Source: Bacillota bacterium (GTDB taxonomy: Bacteria > Bacillota > Clostridia > Oscillospirales > Acutalibacteraceae). From it: DNA of 64,000 nt. The DNA lies in NCBI GenBank assembly GCA_023390175.1, contig JAEWDK010000024.1, positions 434,001 through 498,000 on the forward strand, written 5' to 3'. Numbering within the stretch: the first letter of the stretch is position 1; each line of letters begins with the position of its first letter. The translations under genes and the position numbers were made by a program. Below are positions 1 to 9,700 of this stretch, piece by piece. The notes beneath the pieces were generated by a model, which was not told the origin of the DNA, ran no database searches, and saw nothing but the letters and a program-made list of their open reading frames with translations.

Positions 1-970
1 CGGGTGCAAAACCGCGCTCCGGAATTTCCGGCAGCGATTCGTCTTGGACAAGCACATTGGTAGTGACATCATCCAGACTAATTTTATCGGGAAAACGGGC
101 AAGATATTCTTCTAATATTTCCCCGGCATTCGAAACCGGCTTTGCTCCGCTTTTTATCAGGTTATTCACGCCCTGTGAAACCGGACTGTAAATTCCCGCG
201 GGAATCGCAAAAACATCCCTGCCCTGTTCAAGCGCATAGTCCGCGGTAATCAGCGAACCGCTTTTGCCCGCGGCTTCCACCACAAGAGTGCCCAGGGTAA
301 GCCCGGAAATAATGCGGTTGCGAATCGGAAAGTTGGAGTTAACTGCCTGCGTGCCCGGGGCATACTCCGAAATGACCGCGCCGGAATTTGCAATTGCCGC
401 ACGGAGCAGCGCGTTGCCCATAAGATAGTTAAAGTCGATTCCGCAGCCCAGAACACACACGGTTTTTCCGCCGGCCTGGAGCGCGCCTTTATGCGCGGCG
501 GTATCAATGCCCAAAGCACCGCCGCTGACGATGACAACGCCCTGCTTGGCCAATTCAAAAGCAAAGCTGCGCGCCGCCGCCGCCCCGGTTGCGGTGGCCT
601 TGCGTGTGCCCACAATGGAAATGCCCAAAGCCGAAGAAAAATCCGGCAGCGTACCCTTTACGTAGAGCGCACAGGGCGGATTGTGAATTTGACGCAGCGT
701 TTCGGGGTAATCTTCACATTCGGGCGTAATGACCCGCTGCCCGATTTTTTCACTGTAATCAATTAAGGCAGCCGCATCCGTGGGGGAAAAGGAGCTAAGT
801 TTATCCAGCTCCTTCGGCGTAAAGCAGCCCTGCAATAGCCACCCCTGCATGCCGGCGGAATAAAAGTCGGCAAGGCTGGGGTAGTTTTCAAAAATTCGGT
901 TCTGTTTTGAACTGCCCGCGCCCAAGGCGTGCTGCAGCCATACCCAAAAGATACGGCGATCAAGACTCAT
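1..970 (-). CDS. dprA: DNA-processing protein DprA (partial, C-terminus outside window)
   Basis: DprA loads RecA on incoming single-stranded DNA during natural transformation. The reading frame is continuous from an ATG at 970 to the left window edge: 323 codons of a family usually near 360. The Rossmann-like core is clear, with GTRKATATG, SGGALGIDTAAHKGAL, VLGCGIDFNY, FPIRNRIISGL and KSGSLITADYALEQGRDVFAIPAG in the expected order. The N-terminal 90 residues look like the usual helical domain. The start overlaps the end of the upstream RNA methylase gene by 11 bases, which suggests translational coupling. What is missing is only the far C-terminal part. I see no frameshift. Confidence 0.93.
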   Translation of the reverse strand, partial: MSLDRRIFWVWLQHALGAGSSKQNRIFENYPSLADFYSAGMQGWLLQGCFTPKELDKLSSFSPTDAAALIDYSEKIGQRVITPECEDYPETLRQIHNPPCALYVKGTLPDFSSALGISIVGTRKATATGAAAARSFAFELAKQGVVIVSGGALGIDTAAHKGALQAGGKTVCVLGCGIDFNYLMGNALLRAAIANSGAVISEYAPGTQAVNSNFPIRNRIISGLTLGTLVVEAAGKSGSLITADYALEQGRDVFAIPAGIYSPVSQGVNNLIKSGAKPVSNAGEILEEYLARFPDKISLDDVTTNVLVQDESLPEIPERGFAP

Positions 971-1781
971 TTGAGCGGCCTCCCGACTTTGTACGCATCA
1001 TTTCCCACATTAAAATTGCAGCTGAAGCCGACGCATTCAGCGACTCTGCCCGGCCGAGCATAGGAATGGTAACGGACCGGGAACAGGCGGCAATCGCTTC
1101 GCCTGTAAGCCCGCTGCCCTCGTTTCCCACGGCAATGACCGTGGGCTGCCAAAAGTCAAACTCCGTCACTTTCTGTGCTTTTTCATCCGGTACGGCGGCC
1201 AGAGTAATGAATCCCTGTTCGTTCATCTGCTTTGCCGCGGCGGCCATATCATTCGCAATAAAAAACGGCAGGCGAAAGACTGCGCCCATACTTGCCCGCA
1301 GCACCTTGGGCGAGTAAACGTCGCAGCAGCTGCCGGCCAAAACCACGCCGCCCACGCCCAGTGCTTCCGCAGTACGGAGCACCGCGCCCAGATTAGCCGG
1401 GTCCTGAATATTTTCCAAAGCCAAATAATGGCGGTCCGGTTTCATGTGCGAAAGCCCCTGTTCACGCACGGACATTTCACACACGCAGAAAATGCCCTGC
1501 GGTGTTTTCGTTTCCGTTAAAAGCGCTGCAACATGGGGTTCCACTTCATACACCTGCTCGGCAGCGGGCTGAATCACATTCAAATAATCGCCGTATTTTT
1601 CCTGTGCCTGCGCGGTGAAAAACAAGGCGCGGACAGCGATACCGCTTTTTGCGGCGTCGCCGCAAAGGCGCGCGCCCTCCACAAGAAACAGGCCCTGCTC
1701 CCGGCGGTATTCCGAAGAGGAAGAAAGGCGGGCGGCGTGCTTTATTATTTCATTTTTACGGCTTGTTATGAGTTCGGGCAC
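960..1781 (-). CDS. TrmH/SpoU-family RNA 2'-O-methyltransferase
   Basis: Predicted SAM-dependent 2'-O-ribose methyltransferase of the SPOUT class acting on rRNA or tRNA; the exact target cannot be read from sequence. The three SpoU motifs are visible: ALENIQDPANLGAVLRTAE in the middle, IAVGNEGSGL, and IPMLGRAESLNASASAAIL near the C-terminus. An N-terminal substrate-binding domain (LFLVEGARL) precedes them. I chose a GTG start at 1781 because a GGGGAGGA ribosome site sits nine bases upstream; the in-frame ATG further up lies inside the preceding hairpin. The gene follows infC-rpmI-rplT and overlaps dprA. B. subtilis YsgA is a comparable protein. Confidence 0.88.
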   Translation of the reverse strand: MPELITSRKNEIIKHAARLSSSSEYRREQGLFLVEGARLCGDAAKSGIAVRALFFTAQAQEKYGDYLNVIQPAAEQVYEVEPHVAALLTETKTPQGIFCVCEMSVREQGLSHMKPDRHYLALENIQDPANLGAVLRTAEALGVGGVVLAGSCCDVYSPKVLRASMGAVFRLPFFIANDMAAAAKQMNEQGFITLAAVPDEKAQKVTEFDFWQPTVIAVGNEGSGLTGEAIAACSRSVTIPMLGRAESLNASASAAILMWEMMRTKSGGRSNES

Positions 1782-1805
1782 TGTTATGTCCTCCCCATAT
1801 AAAAT

Positions 1806-1832
1806 TTGCGCCCGGGTACAATCCGGGCGCAA
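1806..1832 (-). terminator. Hairpin between rplT and the RNA methylase gene
   Basis: A perfect 10-bp stem (1806-1815 with 1823-1832) with a 7-base loop, followed on the minus strand by ATTTTAT. It can act as a weak intrinsic terminator separating the ribosomal operon from the methylase-dprA pair, probably with read-through because the T-run is short and no new promoter is obvious. Confidence 0.55.
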
Positions 1833-1842
1833 TTACAGCTTT

Positions 1843-2196
1843 TTATAGAGCTGCCTTTGCTTTCTCAATCAAGGTCTTAAACGCTGCTTCGTCAGCAACA
1901 GCAATTTCTGCAAGCATCTTACGGTTTAAGACAACATCCGCTTTTTTCAGTCCGTTCATAAACACGGAATAGCTGATGTCATTTGCGCGGCATGCAGCGG
2001 AAATGCGGGTAATCCACAGGCGGCGGAAATCCCTTTTCCTGGCTTTACGACCGATAAAAGCGTAGTTGCCGGACTTCATAACAGCCTGTTTGGCCATTTT
2101 AAAATGTCTGCTCTTGGAACCCCAGTAGCCTTTTGCAAGCTTTAAAGTCTTTTTTCTTCTTTTGCGTGTCATCAACGCACCTTTTATACGTGCCAT
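1843..2196 (-). CDS. rplT: 50S ribosomal protein L20
   Basis: L20 is an early-assembling 23S rRNA binding protein of the large subunit. The 117 residues are the family's normal length and carry the highly basic N-terminal extension (RKRRKKTLKLAKGYWGS) and the conserved FIGRKARKRDFRRLWI block. A GGAGG site lies ahead of the ATG. In Firmicutes L20 can repress its own operon by binding the infC leader, so it should be read with the leader described at 2985-3146. It is the third gene of infC-rpmI-rplT. Confidence 0.98.
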   Translation of the reverse strand: MARIKGALMTRKRRKKTLKLAKGYWGSKSRHFKMAKQAVMKSGNYAFIGRKARKRDFRRLWITRISAACRANDISYSVFMNGLKKADVVLNRKMLAEIAVADEAAFKTLIEKAKAAL

Positions 2197-2243
2197 TGTA
2201 TATTACCTCCAATAAATGGTTATATTTGATTTTCGGCGATTCC

Positions 2244-2441
2244 TTATTTGTAAGGAACCAATCTTTTGACCTGTGCCACATTTGTCTTATCGGCAACAGT
2301 GGTCTTTCTGAGGCCCCTTTTGCGCTTTGTGGTCTTCTTGTTCAAAATATGCGATTTGTTGGCATGGCCGCGGATGACCTTTCCGTTCTTAGAAAGCTTG
2401 AAGCGCTTTTTAGCGCCTGAGTGTGTTTTAATTTTAGGCAT
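2244..2441 (-). CDS. rpmI: 50S ribosomal protein L35
   Basis: Small basic large-subunit protein, 65 residues, the standard length. It begins MPKIKTHSGAKKRFKLS and contains the usual HILNKKTTKRKRGLRK stretch. The start is set by an AGGAGG just upstream. It lies 24 bases after infC and 47 bases before rplT in the classical three-gene operon, so its output is tied to IF3 and L20. Confidence 0.98.
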   Translation of the reverse strand: MPKIKTHSGAKKRFKLSKNGKVIRGHANKSHILNKKTTKRKRGLRKTTVADKTNVAQVKRLVPYK

Positions 2442-2465
2442 GGTATAGTCCTCCTTAATAAATGA

Positions 2466-2984
2466 TTACTTAGCGGGTTTGGATGCAAGGAACATTAACA
2501 TATTGCGTCCCTCAAGCTTTGCGGGCTTTTCCACATTGGCAATTTCACTGAGTGCTTCGGCGAAACTCCGCATAATGACATAGCCCTGTTCGGGATGCCC
2601 CATCTCACGCCCGCGAAAGCGGATGGATGCCTTGACCTTGTCGCCATCCTTCAAAAAGCGGGTTGCATGGCCGACCTTTGTGTTAAAGTCGTGAGTGTCA
2701 ATGTTTAAAGACAAACGAATCTCTTTGATATCGACAATACGCTGATTCTTTTTTGCTTCCTTGTCGCGCTTTGCCTGTTCAAATCTGAATTTGCCGTAAT
2801 CAATGATCTTGCACACCGGCGGCACCGCCTGCGGTGATATCTTGACAAGATCAAGATTCTGTTCAAACGCCTTTTCCAAAGCCTGGGATGATGGCATCAC
2901 GCCAAGCTGAGAGCCGTCCGAACCTATGACGCGCACTTCTTTGTCACGAATTTCCTCGTTAATCTGCAGTTCCTTGTTGCTAAT
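2466..2984 (-). CDS. infC: Translation initiation factor IF-3, ATT start codon
   Basis: IF3 binds the 30S subunit, keeps subunits apart and proofreads start codons. The protein (172 residues) has the N-domain opening (ISNKELQINEEIR, VRVIGSDG), the linker helix rich in Lys, and the C-domain (IRLSLNIDTHDF, KASIRFRGREMGHPEQG). No ATG or GTG fits the conserved start: a TTTTGGAGG ribosome site is followed nine bases later by ATT AGC AAC, exactly where the family begins. The only ATG in frame lies seven codons upstream, ahead of the ribosome site. An AUU start is known for infC in other bacteria and lets IF3 limit its own translation. Confidence 0.95.
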   Translation of the reverse strand: MSNKELQINEEIRDKEVRVIGSDGSQLGVMPSSQALEKAFEQNLDLVKISPQAVPPVCKIIDYGKFRFEQAKRDKEAKKNQRIVDIKEIRLSLNIDTHDFNTKVGHATRFLKDGDKVKASIRFRGREMGHPEQGYVIMRSFAEALSEIANVEKPAKLEGRNMLMFLASKPAK

Positions 2985-3146
2985 TGTTAAGCACCTCCAA
3001 AACACGTTATCGACTTAAATTAAAGCGCGGGCAGAAATTCCGCCCGCGCTGCAATACATAATTACCCCAAAAGAGAAATTTTCGTATTGACCCATGACGG
3101 ACGAAACCCCACAGGTGTGAACACAGACGTGTTCCGCTTTGTTTTA
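2985..3146 (-). promoter_or_regulatory. infC-rpmI-rplT 5' leader with terminator-like hairpin
   Basis: About 160 bases of untranslated leader between the predicted start site and infC. It holds a perfect 9-bp GC-rich stem at 3024-3032/3042-3050 followed on the minus strand by TTTAATTT, the look of an intrinsic terminator placed before the first gene, and a smaller stem near 3115-3135. Firmicute infC operons are known to carry an L20-responsive attenuator here. The match to that function rests on position and hairpin only, not on a covariance model. Confidence 0.55.
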
Positions 3147-6100
3147 CGTAATGAGTTTATCAGCATTTGTTCTGTTTGTCAAGTCCGAATTTTCTATTTC
3201 TGTATTTAAACCGAAGGAATACAGCAGACACGCGCCCACTTTCAGGCCGGTACACTGTTCCAGCGCGAGCCGGTAAAGGGCAAGCTGGGAGCGGTACCGT
3301 TCCCAAAGCTCCGCGGGATTGTTTGTTTTATCTGTTTTATAATCGACGATAATCAACTGCGCGTTTTCCTCAAACGCGCAGTCAACGGCCCCCTGAAGCA
3401 CAACCGGCTGGTTTTTCAGTTCGCCCTGAAGCTCCGGCTTTATGATTGAGGCCGGAATTTCCACCGTAAAGCGGTACTCCCGCATAACATGGCCGGATGC
3501 GAGAATCCGTTTTGCAATGCGGCTGCCGAAGAACGCGCGCACCCGCTCCAAATCGACCGCCCCGCCCTGTTCCGCAGTGAGGAATCCCTGTTCGACAAGA
3601 CGCGCAAGCTCCTCGCCGGGGTTTTGAGACGCTTTTGGATAATCCGCAAACTGCATATAGGCGTGCAGCGCGGTGCCGCGTTCCGCGGGAGTCAGCCCCT
3701 TTTTGCTTAAAAAAGCAGGACGGGAGGTTGCGGCGTACTGAGCGGAAAATTCGCGCGCCGCTAAATCGGAAGCGGCAACCTTTGCCTGAACTCCCTGCAG
3801 CGCGGCAAAGGGGTAAACATAGTCCATCCGCCGTGCAATCTCCGCTTCCAGCGCTTCGTCCGGCTGCGCAGGCAAAACTTCTTTCTGCTCGCTGACCTGT
3901 TCTTCGTCCTTCGGCGGATAAACCATATTGATACTCCACGCTTCCCCCGCGCTTGCCGTAATGCCGGGCAGCGCACCCGCAAGGTCACGCAGGGCACCGC
4001 CGCTGGGATGCCGCAGCGCGCAAAGCAGCAGCCAGTCGGAAATACTGGAAACACTCCGCACCACATAGGGCTGAATCCGGCTTTCCTCTGTCAGGCGTGA
4101 AGCCAGCTTTCCCAGCGTTTTGGCGGCGTCCTTTACCGTGGTAATCAGAATGAGTTTTTCCTTTGCACGCGTCATGGCAACATACAGCACACGCAGTTCC
4201 TCACTCATTTCGGCGCGGTCAAGCTCCAGCGCGACCGCTTCGCGCGGCATTGTGGTGTAACGGCAAAGCGTGGCGGGGTCTTTCAGCTTTACGCCAAGGC
4301 CCAAAGCCGGGTGCAAAAGCACGTCCGCCCTATCCTTATTAAAGCGCCGGGAGCAGCCGGCTAAAATGCACACAGGGAACTCCAGCCCCTTGGAGCGGTG
4401 GATACTCATAATTTTTACAACATTGGCGGCTTCGCTGACAGCGGAAGACGGAGCCAAATCGGAATTATTTTTTTGTAAGCGGTCGATAAAGCGGATAAAG
4501 CCGGAAAGGCCGCTGTAACCCGAAGCTTCGTATTTTTTGGCGTATTCCAGAAGCAGACGCAAATTTGCAAGACGCAGTTCGCCGTTTGCCATAGACTGCA
4601 CCAAATTCTGAAACCCGGTTTTTTCATACACTAAATTAATCAGCCTGTCGGAGGGCATGGTAGCGGCAAGCGAGCGGTACGTTTCCATCTCTTTCAAAAA
4701 AGAGGACGCACGGGCATGACCGGACTGTGCCGCCGTAACCAAAGCAAGGTAAAGCGAACCGTTGCGGGACGGAATACGGATATCTGCCATATCATCCGGC
4801 GTAAAGCCGTAAATCGGGCTCATCAGGACGGCGAGAAGCGGAATATCCTGCATTGGGTTGTCAATAACACGCAAAAGTGAAACCGCCACGCCTACCTCGG
4901 CGGCGGCGAAAAATCCGCCCGCCGTGTCCGCCCACGCGGGAATGCCGAGCATGGTTAGCGCGCGGGCATATTCATGTGCATATTTATTGGCGCTGCGCAG
5001 CAGAATGCAGATGTCGCGGTACACAATCGGGCGCTGAGCGCCTTTTTCCGTAACAGTTTCACCGCTTGAAATCATTTCGTAAATCAGTTCGGCAATATGG
5101 CGGCTTTCGGCCAAAATCAGATCTTCATCCTTTTCCGAAACGGATAAGTCAATGATATCGAGCCTTGCGGAGGGTTCGCTGCACGGCGGGTACGACGCGC
5201 CGGGAACAAGCTCCTCCGCTTTGGTGTAGTCAAGCTCACCCGTCTGCTCGCTCATGAGCTGACGGAATACAAAATTTACCGCGTCGGTTACGCCGGAACG
5301 GCTGCGGAAGTTTTGGTCAAGCACGACACAGGCGGGATAGATATCCTTATTCCTGTCGTAATCCGGGTACAGTGCGCGCCGGCGCAGAAAAATCTGCGGC
5401 ATGGCCTGACGGAAGCGGTAAATGCTCTGCTTTACGTCGCCGACCATAAACAGATTGGTTTCGTTGCGGGAAACGGCGCGGAATATCATATCCTGCGCTT
5501 CGTTCGTATCCTGATATTCATCCACCATCACTTCGTCGAAGCGCGAAGAAAGTTCTTCGGCTTCCGGGGTGCGTTCAAACCCCTCGCCTGTATCGTTTAC
5601 AAGCAGCTTCAGCGCCCAGTGCTCCAGGTCGCCGAAGTCGGCCGCGCGGCGTTCGGTTTTAAGCGCGTCAAGCGCTTCGCCAAACCGGGTGGTGATTTCA
5701 AACAGCTTTTGCACCAGCGGCGCAAGGCGGGCGATATCCGTGGTGCACTGCTCCTCTTGTGCACTGAACAGTTCAGCCAGTTTTTTGACCGTGGCCTGAA
5801 CCTCTTTACGGGAAGATGACAGCTTGTTTTTCAACGGGTCTGCATCATAGCCGCGCAGGGGTTTTAACCTCATAAAACTAAAATTATTTGCTTCATATGA
5901 GATTTGATTCCAATTTCCGGATTCCACTGCTGTTTTCAAACTCATCAGTCCCGCCAAATCGGAGGTAAAGCCGTCGGAATATGCTTTGGCGATTGCTGCA
6001 TCCTCATTCATCAGCGAAAGCGCGTTCTGCGTTAAAGAAATGCCGTAGCTGACCGCGTCATCGGCAAAGCCGAGAATTGTTTTTCCCCATACTGTCTGCG

Positions 6101-6719
6101 GTGCGGAAACGCCGGGTGAATACATGGCCGCTTTTTCAGCGAGCCAACGTTTCGGAAACGGATGGGAACGGACAAAATCATACAGATTATTGACAGTCTG
6201 AATAATACGGTCGTCATCGCGGCCCGACGCGAAGGCTTCCACCAAATCCAGAAAGACCGGATCATCCTGCGCGTAAAATTCCTCCATCACAGTAGAAACC
6301 GCGTCGTTGCGAAGCAAATCCATTTCGTTATCATCCATAATACGAAAATCCGGAGAAATTCCCAGCTTGTAAAAGTTTTCACGCACTATTTCACTGCAAA
6401 AGCTGTGGATCGTACTGATATGCGCGCGTGTTAAAAGAATCTGCTGACGCTGCAGGCGCACGTTAAAGGGGTCGGCTTCGAGCAGCTTGGAAATTTCAGC
6501 AGCGATTCGGCTGCTCATTTCGGCAGCGGCGGCCTTGGTAAAGGTAACGACAAGCAGCCGGTCGGCATCCGTTGGGTTGTGGGCATCGGTAATGCGTTCG
6601 ATCACGCGCTGCACCAAAACCGCGGTTTTACCCGAACCGGCCGCAGCGGAAACAAGCAGTGTGCCGTTACGGGCAGAAATCGCGTCCTGCTGGCTCGGCG
6701 TCCATTTGCGTTCACTCAC
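3144..6719 (-). CDS. addA: ATP-dependent helicase/nuclease subunit A (AddA)
   Basis: AddA is the UvrD-type motor and one of two nucleases of AddAB, the Firmicute counterpart of RecBCD that resects double-strand ends and hands them to RecA at Chi-like sites. Visible parts: Walker A AAAGSGKT at residues 25-32, the DEYQD box near 398, QNFRSR, SIHRSKGLEFPV, VLYVAMTRAKEKL, and a C-terminal PD-(D/E)XK nuclease with IIVDYKTDKT near 1128. Length (about 1,190) is normal. A GTG at 6719 gives the usual MxxxxWTxxQ opening and an 8-base overlap with addB; an ATG at 6740 is the alternative start. Confidence 0.96.
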   Translation of the reverse strand: MSERKWTPSQQDAISARNGTLLVSAAAGSGKTAVLVQRVIERITDAHNPTDADRLLVVTFTKAAAAEMSSRIAAEISKLLEADPFNVRLQRQQILLTRAHISTIHSFCSEIVRENFYKLGISPDFRIMDDNEMDLLRNDAVSTVMEEFYAQDDPVFLDLVEAFASGRDDDRIIQTVNNLYDFVRSHPFPKRWLAEKAAMYSPGVSAPQTVWGKTILGFADDAVSYGISLTQNALSLMNEDAAIAKAYSDGFTSDLAGLMSLKTAVESGNWNQISYEANNFSFMRLKPLRGYDADPLKNKLSSSRKEVQATVKKLAELFSAQEEQCTTDIARLAPLVQKLFEITTRFGEALDALKTERRAADFGDLEHWALKLLVNDTGEGFERTPEAEELSSRFDEVMVDEYQDTNEAQDMIFRAVSRNETNLFMVGDVKQSIYRFRQAMPQIFLRRRALYPDYDRNKDIYPACVVLDQNFRSRSGVTDAVNFVFRQLMSEQTGELDYTKAEELVPGASYPPCSEPSARLDIIDLSVSEKDEDLILAESRHIAELIYEMISSGETVTEKGAQRPIVYRDICILLRSANKYAHEYARALTMLGIPAWADTAGGFFAAAEVGVAVSLLRVIDNPMQDIPLLAVLMSPIYGFTPDDMADIRIPSRNGSLYLALVTAAQSGHARASSFLKEMETYRSLAATMPSDRLINLVYEKTGFQNLVQSMANGELRLANLRLLLEYAKKYEASGYSGLSGFIRFIDRLQKNNSDLAPSSAVSEAANVVKIMSIHRSKGLEFPVCILAGCSRRFNKDRADVLLHPALGLGVKLKDPATLCRYTTMPREAVALELDRAEMSEELRVLYVAMTRAKEKLILITTVKDAAKTLGKLASRLTEESRIQPYVVRSVSSISDWLLLCALRHPSGGALRDLAGALPGITASAGEAWSINMVYPPKDEEQVSEQKEVLPAQPDEALEAEIARRMDYVYPFAALQGVQAKVAASDLAAREFSAQYAATSRPAFLSKKGLTPAERGTALHAYMQFADYPKASQNPGEELARLVEQGFLTAEQGGAVDLERVRAFFGSRIAKRILASGHVMREYRFTVEIPASIIKPELQGELKNQPVVLQGAVDCAFEENAQLIIVDYKTDKTNNPAELWERYRSQLALYRLALEQCTGLKVGACLLYSFGLNTEIENSDLTNRTNADKLIT
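3154..3182 (-). promoter_or_regulatory. Predicted sigma-A promoter of the infC operon inside the addA 3' end
   Basis: On the minus strand a perfect -35 TTGACA (3177-3182) and -10 TAAACT (3154-3159) are separated by 17 bases. They lie in the last codons of addA, so transcription would start at about the addA stop codon, 160 bases before infC. Confidence 0.65.
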
Positions 6720-9700
6720 TGTACCCACCCCCGTTCTCATCCGTTAATTCCTTGATAACTTCCTCCCTGTCCCACTTTTGCATTTCGCGGGTCGGGTCGT
6801 CCCTTTCGTGGCCGCAGACAGCGGAATAAGGGCACCACGCACAGGCGTCGTAATCCCCGGAAAGCGGAAGTGCCGCTACGTCGCCGCCGTGCAACTCCCG
6901 TGCCATTCCCCCGACCAGACCCTTGATGTGGCGCATAACGCCGGTAAGCTCCTGTTCCGAAACCACATGGTCGCGTTTTGCAGGTGCACCGTCTTTTAAT
7001 GCAACAGGAATATACTTTCCTTGTGCGCTGTGTTCCATTGCGGTGATTACCTCCGCGTCATCGAGCACAAGGCCGTCCATCCGCAGCTTTTTTGCGGCTT
7101 CTTCATCCAGTTTTTTCTGTTCCGTACCGCGGGAAGCCGAGATAACAGGCCGGTTTGCGGGCATGTACAGTACGCCCGAGGGCTTGACATCCCCGTAGCG
7201 GTCATCGCCGTTTTCACTGAGGGCGGCAAGATAAATCAGCATTTGCATGTTCACGCCATAGATTACGTCGGATAATCTGAATTCCTTATGCCCGGTTTTA
7301 TAATCGATTACGCGCAGATAGCTGACACGGTCGCGCGTCATCAGATCCACACGGTCAATTTTGCCGTCAATTTCAACCTCACCGCCGTCGGGCAGCGGAA
7401 TTTTAAGCGGAGGGATGCCGCCGCTGCCGATTGCAAGCTCAAAGTCAACGGGCTTAAACTCGCTTTGAGAAAGTTCCTCTGCAATATGTAAAGCAATCAC
7501 CTGAGCCGAATCCGCAAGGCGCGAAAACAGATAGGCGAAACGCGGGGTCTTATTTTGCATGCCGCCGAGCTTTGTTTCCACATATACATTTAATAACCGG
7601 ATAATTTCCTGCTTCAGCTCATCCGGCTTCATTGCAAGAATTTTTTCATGGCCGATATTCCGGAACAGCTTTTCCAACAAAAAATGCATTAAGCTGCCAT
7701 ATTCCAGCGCGTCGAGCTCTGCCGCACGGCGTTCCTTGGCGTTCAGACCGTAACGACAGAAATACTGGAATCGGCAAAGGAAAAACTTTTCAATTTGGGT
7801 GGCCGAAACGTGCATGGCTGCACCGAACAAAGCGCGCGCACGGCCGGTATCGGCAAAAGCGGCGACACGTTTTTGCGCGGCGCGGTCAATTGCCTGCAGC
7901 CGGTACTCCTCCCCACGTTCACGGAACAGATCTTTCAGTGTGGCGGAAAGGGTTGTATTGTGGTTCCACTGCTGTGCCATCAACTCAAAAGCAGATTCTT
8001 TTGAGTTGGCAAAATAAGTCTGCGGAAGCATCAATTCATTTATCACTGTGATGTTTTTTAACACAGAGCAGGCTTCGCCCGGAATAGAGGACGGTGAACT
8101 CGGCTCACCCGCTGCTCCGGAAACAGGATAGGAAATGTACAGCTTTTGTGAAGCGGCGCTCATGGCGGAATAAGCAAGGAACCGTTCCTGCACCGCCACG
8201 CCTTCCATGGTATCGTTCAGGGGCAGGCCAAGCTGAATCAGTTCGCGGCGCTCCCCGTCGCTGAACACACAATTGTTGCCGGGAGCAAGAGGGAACCCTC
8301 CCTGCACCGTGCCGATCAGAAACACCACTTTCGGCGCGTTGGTTCGGATACGGTCGGCTGCGCCGACCGTAACTTCGTCGAGTCCCTGCGGAATACTGGC
8401 CATATTATTGGCAAGTATGACAAGGTGAAGCAATTCGGCGTAACGCGTGTAGGTTACCGGGCAGCCGTGCAAAACCAAAGCGGTTTGGTCAAGGATATCC
8501 ATCAGCAAATCCCAAAGCCGAAGCTGGCGGTCGGCAAGGCCTGGTTCACCGCAATCGGAAAGGTGCTGCGCAAGCGCCTTCAAATGCTCCGGCGCTTTGA
8601 TTTCCTGTAACAGGCCGTACACCGCAGCCGCCATGCCCTCGCCATCCGTGTCCTTCAGTTTGTCTGCAAACCGGATCAGCGGAACCGTTACAACAGCGCG
8701 GCCGGCGTTGATCTCCTTTAGTTTTTGTACATCGTGGTCGGTCATCTTTTCTGTGAAGCCCTGCGGGTGCTCCGTCCACTCTTCCTTCCATTTTTTACCC
8801 GATATGTTCCAAATAAAAGCATAATTTTCCAGTTGGGAAATCTCCTCGGTATTCAACCCCGCAAGGCCGGTTTTCAGGTAAGAAAAAACAGCGTCGGAAG
8901 AAAAGCCCGACTGTACAATTTGAAAAGCAGAAAGAACAAGGCGCATCAGCGGTTCGGCATCGACCGCCTGCGGCTTGTCCATAAAATACGGCACCTGGCG
9001 GCGTTCCAGCGCGGTGTCCAAAATACCGCGGTACTGGTCCGGTGAACGGGCAATCACGGCAAAATCACTGTAGCGGTACTGCTCCTCTATCACCAGGTTT
9101 CGAATAGTGGAAGCAACGAAAGCAGCCTCATCATATCCGTTTTTCGCTTCATAAATAACAACGTCATTATTTTTGCAGGAAGCCATGCTGCGACCGAACC
9201 GGTAAACACCCGATTCAATTGCCGCAAGGGCGGGGTTTGCAAAACGCCGGCCGCTTTGCAGAAGTTCAGGCGCGGCGATTTTTACATTGTTCTGCTTTGC
9301 CATACGCATCAGACTTTTCGCTGTGCGGCGAACCAGCGAAAAAAGCCCCATGCCGCACTCGGGGTCGTTGAGCTGGTCGGTGCAAAGCGCGGCGTAAAGA
9401 TCATCCGACTGCGCTAAAATCAGATTGATAATATCATATTCCTGTACCGTAAAGCTTTGGAAGGAATCGAGCGCGACAGTGTATCCGGCAAAAAAATCAT
9501 GCTCCTGCAAAATATTCTTCAGCCTGGTAAGGTCGTCAAGCGGGTCAATGTAGCTTTGGGCGACCAGCGCGTCATAAGCGGAGAGGATCAGCGAAAGCTC
9601 GGTCATCTTCTGCCTGAGCGTTCCCTGCGGCATCGACTGCACCGCCTGCCCCAGCTCCAACGGCTTTACGCCACACATTTTAAATTCAGCGGAGGCGGAA

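Noticed and set aside
250..963. Short frames suggesting a broken gene at the left edge
   Set aside because: A single uninterrupted frame from 970 to the edge encodes DprA with all motifs; the short frames are shadows.
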